Source: Poronia punctata (Eukaryota > Ascomycota > Sordariomycetes > Xylariales > Xylariaceae). From it: 64,000 bases of DNA. The position numbers and the translations under genes are program-made. Shown piece by piece: positions 12,201 to 25,018 of the stretch. Each line of letters starts with the position of its first letter. Positions within the stretch are counted from its first letter, which is position 1. The stretch spans positions 1-64,000 of the forward strand of contig MU401553.1 of the NCBI GenBank assembly GCA_022579005.1, in the 5' to 3' direction. Under the pieces are notes generated by a model, which saw only the letters and a list, made by a program, of their open reading frames with translations, was not told the DNA's origin and made no database searches.

Positions 12201-14780
12201 GGGAGGGGATTTGCTGGCATTATCATCTGAAAGCTTGTCGTGGATCCTCACGGGATCCTTAAGTAACTTCTTCGGACATTGGCCTCTTAGAACCACAACA
12301 AGACCTTCTACGGGGCTGACAGGCGCGAAGAAAATCTAAGTAGGTGTGTATATGGGTGGACGGATGTACATGTGTTACCCGCGCATATTAAGGGTATGTA
12401 CATGATAACCGGGGTGCCGCCACCAAGCTGCCGTCAGGCTACCACTACATGACCTACGAATAGCAATGTACATCTGCATCTGGGCTAGGTACACGAGCAG
12501 AAGCTTATTAGTCTAGTACCTGACAGAATAGAGTGCTGGTGGTGATACCTACTCGTACCTACTCGCCTACCGTCCGGTCGTACCTACTATAAAGGGCGAA
12601 CAAAAAGAGGGGAAGGAGCAATATGCCCACTGGCTGGCAGCAATGTTTTTTTCTCCCTCGTGGATGATGCCGATGCAAGCCAACAAGTCCAGGTGCGCCC
12701 TAATGCAGCATTCAATAGTTCGACGACGGGCTGGATCTTGGGAGAAGTCTCTCTCGAGGTGCAATACCTACCAGACTCAACTGGTTGACCTTCCCAAAGC
12801 CGCAAACGACTGGATTCTCTCTGCATTTCGGCCTGCATTTGGACTGCATTTAAGGCGTCTAAGGACATTGGACGATTCCGCTTTGAGCCACTTTTCGGCC
12901 CAGTCAAGGTGCTCGAGGTCGTTTCTATGAATAACCGACGTAGAAAAGTGCTTGAGGCTTTCCTTTCCGGGACGAACAGACCCTTTCCAGACGGGACCCT
13001 GGCCAGGTTATCCTTACCGGTCACTGGCAACACCCACAGCCCGTCCACAGCCCTCGGAGCTCATAGGTTGCGACTTGCTTAGCATTCACGATATCCGGGG
13101 CCCGCTTGACCGGATCAGGCTTGGGAAGGCGTACCAGTAAATCAACAAGCGACGTCGATATCACGCCACCCAAGCATTAGCTGGTCTGACCCTAGCACCT
13201 TACCCACCCTTTCCATCCACGTGGACCCCGCGCTAAGATACCAACAGTAAGTGCACTAGGCTGATCAATGCCTGTCAGATCCTCTACCGTATCGACAACC
13301 AAAGAGAAAAGGCTGTGGATTTTGTATGGAAAACTGAAAACTGACAGCCACGGGCTATCTCGTCATGGCGGCACAACAAAGCTTGTTTTTTTGTATTCAC
13401 CATAGTATGCATATACTTGCCCGAATACTGTGTGCACTACGCGTGTTGGTCCATCTAGGTTAGGGGAGCCGATTCCGAGCGGATAGGGTGACAAAATGTG
13501 GGGGAGGGCGCTTTCAGGTCCACTTGGGACCATGATGCAGGGCACCTTTTCTCTTGGTGTGTTGTCTATCGTAAGTACCTACTCGTAGGTTACCACTCCA
13601 ACATCTTCGGTGCTACATAACCTACAAATCTGTGTATATTTCATATGTGGGTTGAGGAATACCGCATATCAAACAGCAAGTCACCAGAGCCTAATATCGA
13701 CATTGTCGGTGAGCACAGCACAAAAAAACAAAATAAGCGCGATTAAGTAGGTAGATAGACCGCAACGGCAAACTTGGTGAGTCTGCCCGTCTTACCCTCA
13801 CATGGGGGGTAAACATGTGAACACCAAGATACCATAGTAATGTCTACACGTACTCGCCCCTTGGAATCCGCCAAGTCGCTTGTTCAAAATATTGGGGTGA
13901 ATAATAACCTGGTGAATCAGGATGAAGGCATTGTCAGACCATCCTGTCACAGTCACCTTGCAGACCCTTCCGTTTCCGTCTACTGTTCGTACACGTACAG
14001 TAGTCTACTCGGCCCCAGGAGGTGTTATCCCATACGAGTTGGCGGTCTCCTGATCGACGCATCACCGTAAGAAAAGCTTTTGACTATTGGCCAGTGGATT
14101 GGAAAGGCTGAAGAACCCAATGCGACGATGGCTTCAATATAATCACCACACCGCTTTCATCACGATTCTTGCCATGTGTTTACACACCTCCCATCCAAGT
14201 GGTCTTTTTTAGAAAACACTTTGAATGTCTGGCATTTTTAGGTGTCCTCGACTACCTTACAAACATCTGCCAATATTTTACGACCATGTACGTGACATAG
14301 GTATTATAAGAGGTACGCACTCTTCTTTCTGGTTTTGAATTTGTGATCGTCCGATGTTTTTGCACCTAGCTCCTGGTACGTTGTTCGCTCCATCCTTCTA
14401 GGCAAGTTCAACGCCTCCGAAATACCGTGAGCAACTTCCTTCTCATCCGCACCTGCACCGACTCCTGTGAACAGCACCTGCAGAGACCCCTTTTCTGTCT
14501 CTACCAATAGGCAGTAAATCTATGTGAGAGTGTGGGGAGAATGGAAGAAGGCGGCACTTCTGATCCACCCCACAGAATCAAAAACCCACCGGCTCGCTAC
14601 CAACAATACCTAGCCCCGGTGCTGCATGCTCCGTCAAAAGGTACGCGTAGGTTAGTGGCCCTTAGTCTAGTCTAGCAGGCCTGCAGATACCTACCTCTAG
14701 GATTAGCCAAGCTTTTCACCCACACACATACATCGCCATCCATCCAACCACACACATATCACGCCACAGACACATACAAG

Positions 14781-14820
14781 TACGCATACGCATACGCATA
14801 CGAGCACACATACGAGCACA
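14781..14820. repeat. ACGCAT/ACGAGCACA short tandem repeat
   Basis: Three TACGCA units are followed by two imperfect copies of TACGAGCACA. It is a short simple repeat in intergenic DNA. Confidence 0.65.
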
Positions 14821-15668
14821 TTTGCGCGCACACGCATGTACAGACGCACTACGTAAATAGATGTACGATTATCTGCCTCCTGTACGGTGGCGTAGTTGAA
14901 TGCTGCGCTGGTAGCGACTCTTTTCCTAGCAGGCTAGCCTTACCGGTATAACATACACAAACGCCTCGCAAGTGACGGTCCCTTGTTCAGCTCACTCGAA
15001 ATCATCAAAAAGACGCTCACCAGGAACTGCTAGCTGAAGCCCACGTCTTTTGATGATTGGCCTCAGCCTGTGAGCTTTTCAGCTCCTTACCAACCCTGCC
15101 TGCCGGTCCCGAGGGTTTGTTAGCGTAGCCCAGGAAAAGTCTGGGACTGATATTGATGGTATTATACTCGTCAATAGTCATCCTGGCGGCCTCATTAGGC
15201 CCTCGCTAGGCGAAAAGGCCATGTGTGACTATCCGAATTGATTATCGCAGATTTCGATTCCCCTTGTCGATGATACCAAATCGGCTAGGCCTGTACAACG
15301 CCGTTGGGTCTTTTGGGTCCTTCCCAAGCGTAAGCAAGTCATTGTAGGTGGCATAAGCGTACGAATAATAAGAGCCTCAGAAGCAGATAGACGCGTAAGA
15401 GCCGAAGATCATGTCTTTCACGACGGTTGAATATGGCCAAGGGTCACTACAGTACTTTATACCTACTTGCACTCGACTCGACCAAGTGCTTTCCGTTTGA
15501 CGAAGCCGATTGATGTCAATCTTATTACTTTCATATTGTTGATATTAGTATTGCTTCTCGCCTGTTTCAATCAAGAAGCATATTATGTCGGCTTTGCCAA
15601 TATCACATACAGGCTCAGACAGTAATAACCTGCCAGTGTTGGCGATAATCTGATCAGTCTTACAAAGC

Positions 15669-15965
15669 AATGGTACGCATTTCTCCCTCTTCGCCTTCAG
15701 CCGGCTCGGCAACTCACCCACATTCGGCCATCCGTCCAGGGGCCTGTGGGGATTTGACAATGGACGTTAGAGGAAACTCGTTGATGGAACCCCAAACAAA
15801 CCCGAACTGCCCTTTGCCAAAAAGCTCTGTGCCGAATTACCCGATGGTAAGCAGACAGTCATTCACCAGTTTACGGAGCGTCTAAAAGCTTTTTCTCATT
15901 CTCCATCTGGTGAGTTGCATCGGAAGAAATTGCCAAGACTGTATATCATATTTTCATCCCTTTAG
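15669..15965 (+). pseudogene. Possible decayed coding fragment, family unknown
   Basis: One frame of 99 codons has protein-like composition and is broken by a single in-frame TAG at 15768-15770. Segments before and after the stop read plausibly: FSLFAFSRLGNSPTFGHPS before, PELPFAKKLCAELPDGKQ and IHQFTERLKAFSHSP after. It ends in TAG at 15963-15965. I recognise no family and see no start context. It could be a relic of a gene, a spliced exon whose TAG lies in an intron, or chance. Confidence 0.25.
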
Positions 15966-16281
15966 GCTCAAAGCCAACACCATGAATTGTTTGGTGCCGT
16001 TCATGCAGAATCCCATCACCTGGGTAATTGAGCCAAGATGACGTACACCGATTGTGTACTCCTGTTTGATAGTCGTAGTTGACAAGAACAGGCGTTGCAA
16101 CTGGGTGATGGTATGAAGTATAAAAAGAATGCACGGCGATGGTGCCATATGCCCCTCGCCTTATGCCACCATTGTTTGCTGGGTTTTGCGCATTTGGGCT
16201 CTGATGTGCAAGGAAGGAATGTAAGCGCCTGCCAAGACTAATCACGACCGTGTGGGATACACACCTGTAGCAATCTCAGCT

Positions 16282-17365
16282 ATGGGACAACAACCTTCGC
16301 TTCCAGGGCCGCCTGGAACGAAATTTCGTGTTATTGGGGCTGGAATGTGAGTCATTGCTTCGTTGGGCATCTGTATCCTCCTGGCTGGAATATCACGCCT
16401 ACGGCCTACGGTGACAGAGGTAGCGCCGCCGCATCTCCATTATCATGCAGTATGCAACCCGCTCCATGGTGCATCTGTCCGGCGGCCGGGGACGTGCTTG
16501 ACCCTGCCCCTATCTGAACCAACCCCCAACGTACCCTTTCAGGCCATTATAGGTGGGAGGGGAAAAACGCAAAGGGGCAAAGAGGCAACAGCTGACATGG
16601 GGCAGGTCGCGGACCGGGACCAAGACGCTCAATGAAGCCCTCACAATTCTCCTAAAAGGGCCGGTTCACGACTCTGGCATCCAGTCGCTCGGTGGGCCTA
16701 TGGAGCAGATTAGCGCCTGGTTGAAAATTATGGAACTGGCGCCCAAAGCCCAGTCTTTCACCGAGCAGAAAAAACTCGACTGGTTGATCTCGTCCGTGCT
16801 CGACGGCTACGTAGCAACAATGGATTGTCCGGCTGCAACTCTCACCCCAGAGATCATGCGCGTCTACCCGGAGGCCATCGTGATCGCGACGACACGAGAC
16901 GAGGCGTCCTGGTGGAAAAGCATGAACCATTTGAACGGCATGATGTCGACCTGGTATTTACCCCTGATCGTCCTCTTCTTGCATAAGAGCCAGGCATACG
17001 GGCTGTGGATGGTGAGGTTCGGCGGCATCATGCAGTGGCGGTACAACTCGGAGAAAATACAAGAAGACACGCTGCGAAAGCACGAGCAGCATCTTCGCGA
17101 TGCGGTCCCGCCCGAGAAACTGTTCTGGTATAACGTGAGTGAAGGCTGGGAGCCGCTGTGCCGCATTCTCAACGTTCCTGTTCCGGGTGTCCCTTTTCCC
17201 CACAACAATAACAAGTCAGACGCCTCCAAAACCGCCCGGGAACACATTGTAGCCGGCATCATATCCTGGATATTCGTGTTATCGGCGCTTTTTACGGGCG
17301 TCTGGCTCCTCAAAGACTGGTACCTGACCCATTCCTCGGGGTTTGCAAAGACGTATATAGCCTAG
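16282..17365 (+). CDS. P-loop sulfotransferase-family protein with C-terminal membrane segment
   Basis: Two exons, 16282-16346 and 16606-17365, give 274 residues. The 259-nt intron is long for this window, with a GTGAGT donor, GCTGAC branch site and CAG acceptor. Splicing creates GAGMSRTGTKT at residues 19-29, the nucleotide-binding P-loop typical of the fungal Sulfotransfer_4 group (usually GAGLxRTGT). Around residue 116 lies ATTRDEASWW, matching the second conserved block (usually VRDPESWY). Near the C-terminus a hydrophobic stretch at about 236-256, followed by LLKDWYL, looks like a membrane anchor. Members of this group are often annotated as sulfotransferases or P-loop NTPases, but their substrates are mostly unknown. 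Sulfonate transfer from PAPS is inferred from the family, not shown. No biosynthetic partner genes lie beside it. Confidence 0.85.
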
Positions 17366-19038
17366 AGTCTTGGAAGACATATACAGTATTTACTATATAG
17401 TTATTTGTTTGGCCACTACTTTTCCTTCACTTCCTTGTATACATTGCTTTGAATTGGAGTTATACTAGTCGTAGCATGTATAATGTCAACTCCGATGAGC
17501 TAGCTGAAGATTTCATGCAGGCGACTACCTATTCCCGGTACGATACGCCGGTCGCTGCCGCCAAACACTTATCATCAGGGCCAGCAGGTCCAAGTGACCT
17601 CAATGTCAACACCTTATCTTATATCTCGACAAAACAGTAACAGTGACTAGACTGATTAGGTGCCCATATAGCTCTTCTTTACTGGTTTCTTAACGATTTC
17701 ACGCTTTCCCTTGGGCCTTTGTCATGTCGTTGATACGCGAGTACAGGATCTCTACTCTAAAGAAGGGACGGTTCTATTCCCAGTCGATCCAATCATCCAT
17801 CTTGGCGACCAGCAACCGGCTTGCAGGCAATGGCACTTCTTACCTCTGTTTTGCAGAAAAGATTATACCGACCAGACGTGTTAAAACGATCTATCCGTGT
17901 CTGATAAGATAACCAGCACTCTACGGCCCGATGAACTACTCGCGAGGACGAGCCGAAATGAGCTAGTAATCCGACAAACATCCTCTCCTATCCTCCATTA
18001 CCTATTACCTCCCTATAGCTGTAAGACAGCTGGGCACCATCATAGGAAGACAAAGTTCATAACGGATGATATATCCCTACACAAGCGTAGATCTTCGTCG
18101 GTATGTCCATGACGACCAACACGGGAGCGTCTCACGGAAATATAATACTATGGACTCGGATCTACGACCTCGAATAGTATGATAGACCGAGCGAACGCGC
18201 CCGGGCCTCGGGACCCCTTGTGATAACAAGATAACCCGGTTAAGATTGACAGGCATGCTCTTTGAAAAGGGGAAATGGGAGGGTGATTGCGTGTGCCTTG
18301 TAACTGCGCATCCGTTTTTCGAAAAACACACGGGTTTTACTTGTACTTATGATTTATCTACTGACGGCGCTTGACGTGTGTCTTGGATAGTGACCCCTAA
18401 CCAAGTTCCTAACCTAACCTTCTCTAATATCGTATCACAGAAGATGTTCGCGAGTGAAAGTCCCTATTGATATGACAACGTGTTTTTGATTTAGGTATTA
18501 GATCTGAGGGGTGATGTGAGAGACGCTTTTTAGTTGGCCGTTGAAAGGCGTTGAGGATATGCAAGCCTGTCCCATCAGGGCTTAGCGTGTAGCGCTAGCT
18601 AGTGAAATTTGTGGAGTGAGGGTTTGTAATGACATCTCCGGGACCGAACATCGCTAACCTATCAGTGCAAGATAGAATCACGCGTAATATATAGGTTTTA
18701 GTGCCTGTTATTATCAAAGCCTGGTGACTCGGTCTTTCCTGATTTCGCTCATCTGTCTTGGGATGTGTTTAAGACGATGCACTCTGCCTGACGATAAAGG
18801 CTTGCTGCTTCCTTGCCCCACATTAGACTTCTTTCTTACAACGATGTGGTCAAAGTCTTCGTAGGGTTTGTGGTATCGCTACCGCTGTAGAAAGAGAGAG
18901 CACTGGAATGGATATCTGTGATGTCATGTTGAAAAACTAATTTACCAATAGCATTCCCCGACAGAGACGCTATCGACACTTCTCTCTCGATACAGAAAGA
19001 TGGAGCGATAATTGAATTGCGTGAGCGACAACTAAATC
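17366..19038. other. Convergent intergenic region
   Basis: About 1.7 kb between the sulfotransferase-family gene (+) and the 3' end of the MFS transporter gene (-). It should contain both 3' UTRs. Short open frames (17449-17640, 18077-18331) resemble nothing known. Confidence 0.55.
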
Positions 19039-21022
19039 TTAAACGCGCTTACTAGCACTATCTTCAGAAATGGTAACCGCTGGGGGCGCCTTGTCGTACT
19101 CGCCAGCCGTCTTGGATTCGACAGGCTCTCCACCAAAAAGTTCGCCCATATGTTCCAAGGAGACGCCTAAAACGGTATTAGCATAAGGAAAGAGAAAACA
19201 CCCGGGTATGCTTGATAAATGAGAAAGAACTTACCCTTCGTCTCGGGAATGAAGAACCACACAAAGGCAATCATAATGATGCCGAAGGAGCCGTATAGGA
19301 AATAGGTTCTAGCGAGACGTTGTGATTAGCAAGTTGATATACAGCCGACCGAACGAGATCATATCTTTTTCTGGTTTCCACTTACCCATAGCCACCTTCA
19401 CCCAATGTCGCTAGCTGCACGGGGAGCGATCGGGCAACGATAAAGTTGAACAGCCATTGCGTGGCCGCAGCGAGGGCCACATTCAGCGGTCGCAGACGGG
19501 CCGAAGGGATCTCGGACACGAGAATCCAGCAAGCCGGGCCCCAGCCGAATTGGAAGAAGGCGGCAAAGACGAAGATGAAGGCCAAAGCGAAGTAGCCGGC
19601 TACAGGTACGGGGTCGCCTTCCTTGGGAGGCGCTACCCGCACGTAAATGGCGATGTAGTACATACAAAAGGCCTGGCCGATGCCCGAGGCAATGAGCGAG
19701 CGACGACGACCCAGCGAGTCGGCCATGAAGATGAGGAATATGGAACAGGCCACGACCTTGACGATACCGTAAACCCCTGTGCCTAGCAGCGTATTCGACG
19801 TCCCTTGGATTCCGAGGCCTTCGAAGATGGTTGGCGCATACACGTTGATCGCGTTCGTTCCTGTGAGCTGCTGGAAGACCATCAGGAGGATGCTGAGGAT
19901 GGCACGGTGCCTGTTGGATTTGACAAGCCACATCTCCTTCTGCAGCGTCCAAAAGGTGGCGTCGCCCATAAGCCGTCTCTCTTGCTCCAGTTGGTCGGCG
20001 ATTTCCTGGAACTCCTCCTGGAGGTAGGGGTGTTCGTCCGGTAGCTGTCGGAGCCTCTTGAGGACGCGCTTCGCCTCCTCCCATTTGTCCTTCCGGGCAA
20101 GATATCGCGGGGACTCGTTACATGCCAGCATCAGGCCGAAGAGGAACAGTGCCGGCAGACCCTGCACGGCAAGCGGGACGATGTATTGCGGTGCGCCCTT
20201 CATATGCAGGCTTACGCCAAAGTTGGTCCAGAAGGCGATCAGACTGCCTGTGACGATGAAGAGCTGATACATGCCCGTAAGTAGTCCGCGAATGGCTCGG
20301 GGTGCATTCTCAGCAACGTAGATTGGGTTCACAACGCTCGACGCCCCGACTCCAAGACCTATTCCGGACAACGGGTCAGCGTAAACTGACTCGGCTCATT
20401 TCGATCACTTCATCAGGGAGGACTTACCAGCTACAAAGCGACCAATGTAGAGCGGTTCTAGATGACCCGAAGCGGCCGCTTGCATTACGACGCCCACGAG
20501 TGTGAAGATAGAAGCGTAGACCAGGCACCATTTGCGGCCCCAGAGGTCGGCCAGAGGGAAAGCAGCCAGTGCGCCAACGAAACATCCTGCCTGCAGAACG
20601 GATACTATGTTCGCCTGAAGGTTTGCCGAAGTGACAGTTGTTGTATCTCCTAGGCCGTAATCACTAGACGCAGTTATTGTCGCGTCAGTTACCGCTCTCA
20701 TTTCGCCTCTGAAAAGCTCGGCCGTACAGCAGCTGGGCAGCCAAGATGGTAAAGGGCGGAAACCTACTCGATGAAAGGCTGTAATTTGATGACGCCACCA
20801 ATAACACCACTATCCCAACCGAACGACGCGGCACCGAAACAGGCCTTATGGATACATGCTGTCAGCAGGACCGTCGCGGAAGGTCAATCGCATGAGAATG
20901 GACGGGATGCAAACACGCACAGAACACGCCAGTAGGAAAACTCTCCAACCGTAGATTTCCTTGGGGTCATTTTTCATCGCCTCATTCTTCACGATTTTCT
21001 TCAGAAATCGTATTCCCGCCAT
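19039..21022 (-). CDS. MFS sugar/quinate-type transporter
   Basis: Six exons on the minus strand: 21022-20921, 20844-20768, 20708-20428, 20358-19386, 19308-19235 and 19166-19039, giving 544 residues. The five introns are 59-77 nt and all junctions keep frame. Sugar-porter signatures are in place: [11 protein letters not shown] after the first membrane segment, ADLWGRKW between segments 2 and 3, RFVAGLGVG, NESPRYL at about 234-240 (family usually PESPRWL), [21 protein letters not shown], and [17 protein letters not shown] near 499-515. These fit a 12-helix plasma-membrane proton symporter for a hexose, quinate or similar polyol. The substrate cannot be told from sequence alone. The start was chosen because MAGIRFLKK is the first Met in the open frame that gives a short cytosolic N-terminus before [11 protein letters not shown]. 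Confidence 0.92.
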
Positions 21023-23053
21023 TTTTTTCGTCTGGAGGATGATATCCTCGGGCGCGACCAGACCTCTCCTCAACTTGATCCTTGGTTGCTGCGAGATGAA
21101 GCGTCCCAAACCGATATCTTCTTTTTCAATGTGGCGGCCTCCGCTAACGTTGATGGGAAAGAAACTAGGACCAACAGCGAGAGGACGACGAAAATACAAG
21201 CCGGCAAGTTGTACGGTGCAATGGCCTCGCCCTTTATGAGAAGGACAACCGATGAGGAGCTACCAAACGAACCCATGCACCTGCAAGCTGCACACCACCG
21301 AGCTGACAAGGTACCTATCTCATTCGTGGGAACGAGTTCTATATTATAGGATAGGGATCTAGGTATATCTGCCTAGTCTACATCTCCTCGGGTTAAGCTT
21401 GGCGGCAAGAAGTCGATTGACCGGGGGGAATGGCCGGAACTGCTTGTATTTTACCTATTATTGACAAGCCTTCTTCTCCCTTCATTTCTTACTTGTTCGC
21501 CTCGAGTAGGTACACGTTCACCCACTTTGCCGACCCGGCACTGGTACAAACAAGGTTGTTCTCCCGCGTCGAGAGGGGAGACAGTTCAAGGCGGGAAATT
21601 TATTCCACCAAACAGAGCCCACAACCCAAGCGACCAAGCTTTTGTATTTCTGGGGGTGTCTGATCTTACCCCATGTTTTTTTCTACCGGGGGCCCTGTCC
21701 ATGCCAAACCTGATAGTGATAGGGAGGACGGTCCGTCCGTTTAGCGCTAAAATCCGAATCCTGAGCCTGGGGTAGCAGGATCGTCGTCTCTTTTGTTTTG
21801 GTATTGGGAATTCCAGTTATAATACACATAGGCTGAGAAGGGACTATGAGGATTAGGAAGTATGTTGATTCAAGTTTGAATTCGCAAAAGCTTTCCCGCG
21901 TAAACAATCCTCTCCGATCAAAGATATTATTAACTTAACGCCTAGTCTGCGAGTACTCTCTGAGTAAACAGGGGTCCAGCCAAACCGGCGCCCTAAATAT
22001 GTCCGTTCTAACTTTTGGTGGAGAGTCGGGGCAGACTATTCCACGCTCAGATGCGGAGATTGGGGGGGATGACACCAGCCTCGCTTTCTCCAACTACCTA
22101 GCTTAGACAAGTTTCGAATCTTCTTTAGGCTTAATGTCTTTAACTCGGTCTACTGGTGTACAGGTATCCTTGGTAGGTATTCCATTACGTGTAAAGGTAT
22201 AATACAAGACACACGTGTGTATTTCTTGTGATGAGTATGGAGTTATTCCGGCAGGTAGGGAATAAATACATGTGCTATGGTCATAGTGTCTTGATCGATT
22301 ACATATAGGATGGTTCGTTATTAAGGATAGCCGACCTTGGAGAAAGCAGCAGGATTGCCTATCACCTCCAGTTCCACGTGGATCACATATGCACATACAT
22401 ACATATCTCGCCGAAGATTTTTTTAAACCTACACGTGTTGTTAACCGAACATTGTTAGGTGGCATGACGGAGTATGAGGACAACAAACCCCTCGGGAAAT
22501 TCTCCAAATTCTTGACCCCCCCCTTTTTTTCCTTTTCTCTCTCTCCATCTATGAAGCGAGGGAGTAATGAAGAAATGCCGATGCAACTGTGGTATTTAAT
22601 CCATCTATCTATCTAGATTTAGATGGGGCTGGAACATCGTATTTAACAACAGTACAGGTAGATTTTGGGGTAATCATGGGTATGTGAAAATGTACTTACT
22701 TACTTGGCCAGAAACCCCCCCTTCGTCTCATGATATCATTGCAAACTTGACTGCCACTACCTAGCTACGTACCTTTTTTTCTTCATTTGTTGGTTTATAG
22801 AAACATAAACTTGGTAGAGTTAAATATTCAATACGTTGTTTGAAAAGTAAAGCGAGTGCTATTACCGTGGGAGTGAGAGAGAGTGTAGTGTGTACGTACT
22901 TACATCATCTCAACGTGAAGCCCCCTATATGAATAACGGGTTATTACTTCTACTTCTTTTTTTCTTTCTTGCTATTTCAAGATACAGTTCCCGCAATTTT
23001 AATCCCTTCCACCCTCATCTCCCCATCTCAGAAAAGAATATTAGAAAAAGAAA
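21023..23053. other. Divergent intergenic region, promoters of MFS and BNR_4 genes
   Basis: About 2 kb between divergent start codons. It includes C runs (near 22516 and 22718), T runs and a CACGTG at about 22374-22380. Short open frames here are not conserved-looking. It probably holds the promoters of both genes. Confidence 0.5.
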
Positions 23054-24812
23054 ATGTCCCCCCTTTTGTCCCCCCAACGAACAACACTAGCAATCGACCC
23101 AACAAAAAACCGCAAATGTTCCATCAACGGCTACGCTTTCCAACAAGACGCCATACATACCTACGCCGGGTTTCAATTCGCATGTTTTTACGCCCGTCTC
23201 GAGGAGGACGAAGAGGGGGGGGAGGAGCAGGAGCGATTATACGTCCATCTCTCCCGTAGAAAACTTCCCTCGAGAGTTTGGGATACGATTATATTCAAGG
23301 ATTATGCTCAGACGGAGGATGATGGACATAATACAGTACAGGTAGGTAAATTAAATCCCACTCTCCAACGCCGAGGACAGATAATATAGATGGAATGGAA
23401 TAAACAAACGAAAAAAAAAAAAAAAAAAGCTAGGAATCTGTCCCTCGGACTCAACAATCCACCTAACATACGACCACCACTGCTCACCCCTTCACTACCG
23501 ACATTCCCTCCCCGGCGCCGCAACAGTACCATCCGAAAAATGGGACGTCTCACTATTCGGAACTACCTTGACCAACACACTTCCCGGACTCCAAACCGAC
23601 CAAGAATCAAACAACAAGACAGTTAAAGCTCTATTAAACGACGTAACCTACCCACGATTCCTCCCCCTTCCCAATACAAACCAGCTCCTCCTCACTTTCC
23701 GCACAGGAAAGGCCGGTCTAGGCGACGATCATTTATTTACTTATTCCCATGGGAAATATACCTTTCTAGGCACGCATTTACGCGGGATACGGAATAATCC
23801 ATATATCCACGGACTTTCCATCTCTCCCCCTTCCTCTTCTAGTAATAGTAATAACAAATTGGTGACGACATGGGTATACCGCGCCTTTGTCCCTTATCTA
23901 GGATGGGACGACCCTCTGGATACGAAACATAAGCAACAGGCAGGACCCAATTCGGCAGAAAACAATCACGATATATGCTGTGCTTATTCCGAGGATGGTG
24001 GAGTGACTTGGTATGGCGGTGGTGGACGTGGTGGTAAATCAACCCCAAAGAAAGAAAAGGGGGAGGTGATGATAGCGAATTTGTCAAAAGATACAAGTAT
24101 CCTTCCCACATCATCTGATATCGTGGCTTTCGAAATCCCCAAAGGGGCAGGATTGATGAATCAGGAGAGTCAGACGGTGGATTATGATGGGGGGATACAT
24201 GTTTTGAATAGGGATTGTTTGGATGATGGGGGGAAGACGAGGTGGAAGCATTATTATTCGGATCCGTTGGGTATGTTTCCTTCTCCTCCTCTCCTTTTTC
24301 TCTTTTCATACATAGGGGCGATCTTGACTTATATATATATATATATATACAGATGGTTGGATGCAAAGGATTCTCCCGCATGTCGATGGGGCGTGTGGTG
24401 GAAAGCGTGGACAAGTAGCTGTGAGTCGGGAGGGGGATTTGTATTTTGGTAAGTTCTTTCCCAGACTGGCACATACACACAGAGAAGTAAAAAAAAAAAA
24501 AAGAAAAAAAAAAAAAAAAGAGGAAGTTCCCGTGTCTATGTTTAAAATTTTATACTACTAACGATATGATTGCTGACTTCATTAAAAGTACTCCCACATC
24601 ATACAGAACGAACTCTGACGATCCTAAAGGCGTCCAAGGAGAGCAGGTTTGCAGAATACGAGTTGGTATGGCAGGAAGAAGGGTTCCCGCCCACAGACCC
24701 GTTGGTAGATAAGGCGAGACTGTTATCTGATAATGTTTTGTCCGTGTTGACCAAGTCGCTTGCTGGGCCGGGGGAGGGCGTAATGTTGACGGTCCTGGAC
24801 TTTCCCCTATAG
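23054..24812 (+). CDS. BNR_4 family (sialidase-like beta-propeller) protein
   Basis: Four exons, 23054-23345, 23434-24270, 24353-24448 and 24589-24812, give 482 residues. The first junction must use the inner donor GTAAAT (23346), not the overlapping GTAGGT four bases earlier. Only then does the protein continue as NTVQVGICPSDSTIHLTYDH, the typical HNT...ICP.D.TIHL.yDhH block of the family. Later blocks include TYPRFLPLPN, LLTFRTGKAGLGD, NNPYIHGLSIS, CCAYSEDGGVTWY (an Asp-box-like BNR motif), YDGGIHVLNRD and RGQVAVSREGDLYF. The family (Pfam PF15892) forms a beta-propeller, and some members act on polysaccharides. The substrate here is unknown. No signal peptide is visible, so it is probably intracellular. 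Introns contain long A runs and a TA repeat. Confidence 0.82.
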
Positions 24813-25018
24813 CATCTATGTTATCTAGTCTGTTGTTTATTGCCGGGTCAGATTATATTATATTGATTATGTGGAAAACAACCCTATCCCAATACCGGGC
24901 CCTCTAAACTCCCTTTGGTAGAATATCCTAATACCTCTTGTGTTACAATAATCGCTCGTCATATCGTTAAACTCCCAGTAGGCATTGTTTCAGCCCCCCT
25001 GGTCGTTTTCGACGACTC

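Larger units (their letters stand above)
7571..16281. other. Gene-poor region with simple repeats
   Basis: About 8.7 kb without a recognisable gene. Open frames such as 10915-11343 (-), 12587-13048 (-) and 15946-16245 (-) lack family resemblance, splice partners and supportive context. The sequence carries many TACCTA/TAGGTA words, a 14-base G run (9856-9869), a pyrimidine-rich repeat (about 10620-10680), ACGCAT repeats (about 14781-14820) and a GC-rich hairpin (9268-9289). A possible decayed coding fragment at 15669-15965 is listed separately. Small spliced genes like the eL33 gene could hide here. Confidence 0.5.

Noticed and set aside
12587..13048. 153-codon minus-strand frame
   Set aside because: Composition is not convincing, no family is recognised, and plus-strand frames of similar length overlap it.
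14304..14507. 67-codon minus-strand frame (VETEKGSLQVLFTG...)
   Set aside because: Lacks an ATG and a recognised family; possible relic but too weak to call.
15946..16245. 99-codon minus-strand frame rich in Tyr and His
   Set aside because: It reads somewhat like protein but has no known family and lies in the sulfotransferase gene promoter region.
19398..20084. 228-codon frame on the minus strand within the MFS gene
   Set aside because: It is an alternate-frame shadow; the correct frame carries all sugar-porter motifs.
23839..24480. 213-codon minus-strand frame
   Set aside because: Antisense to the BNR_4 exons, which show clear family motifs.
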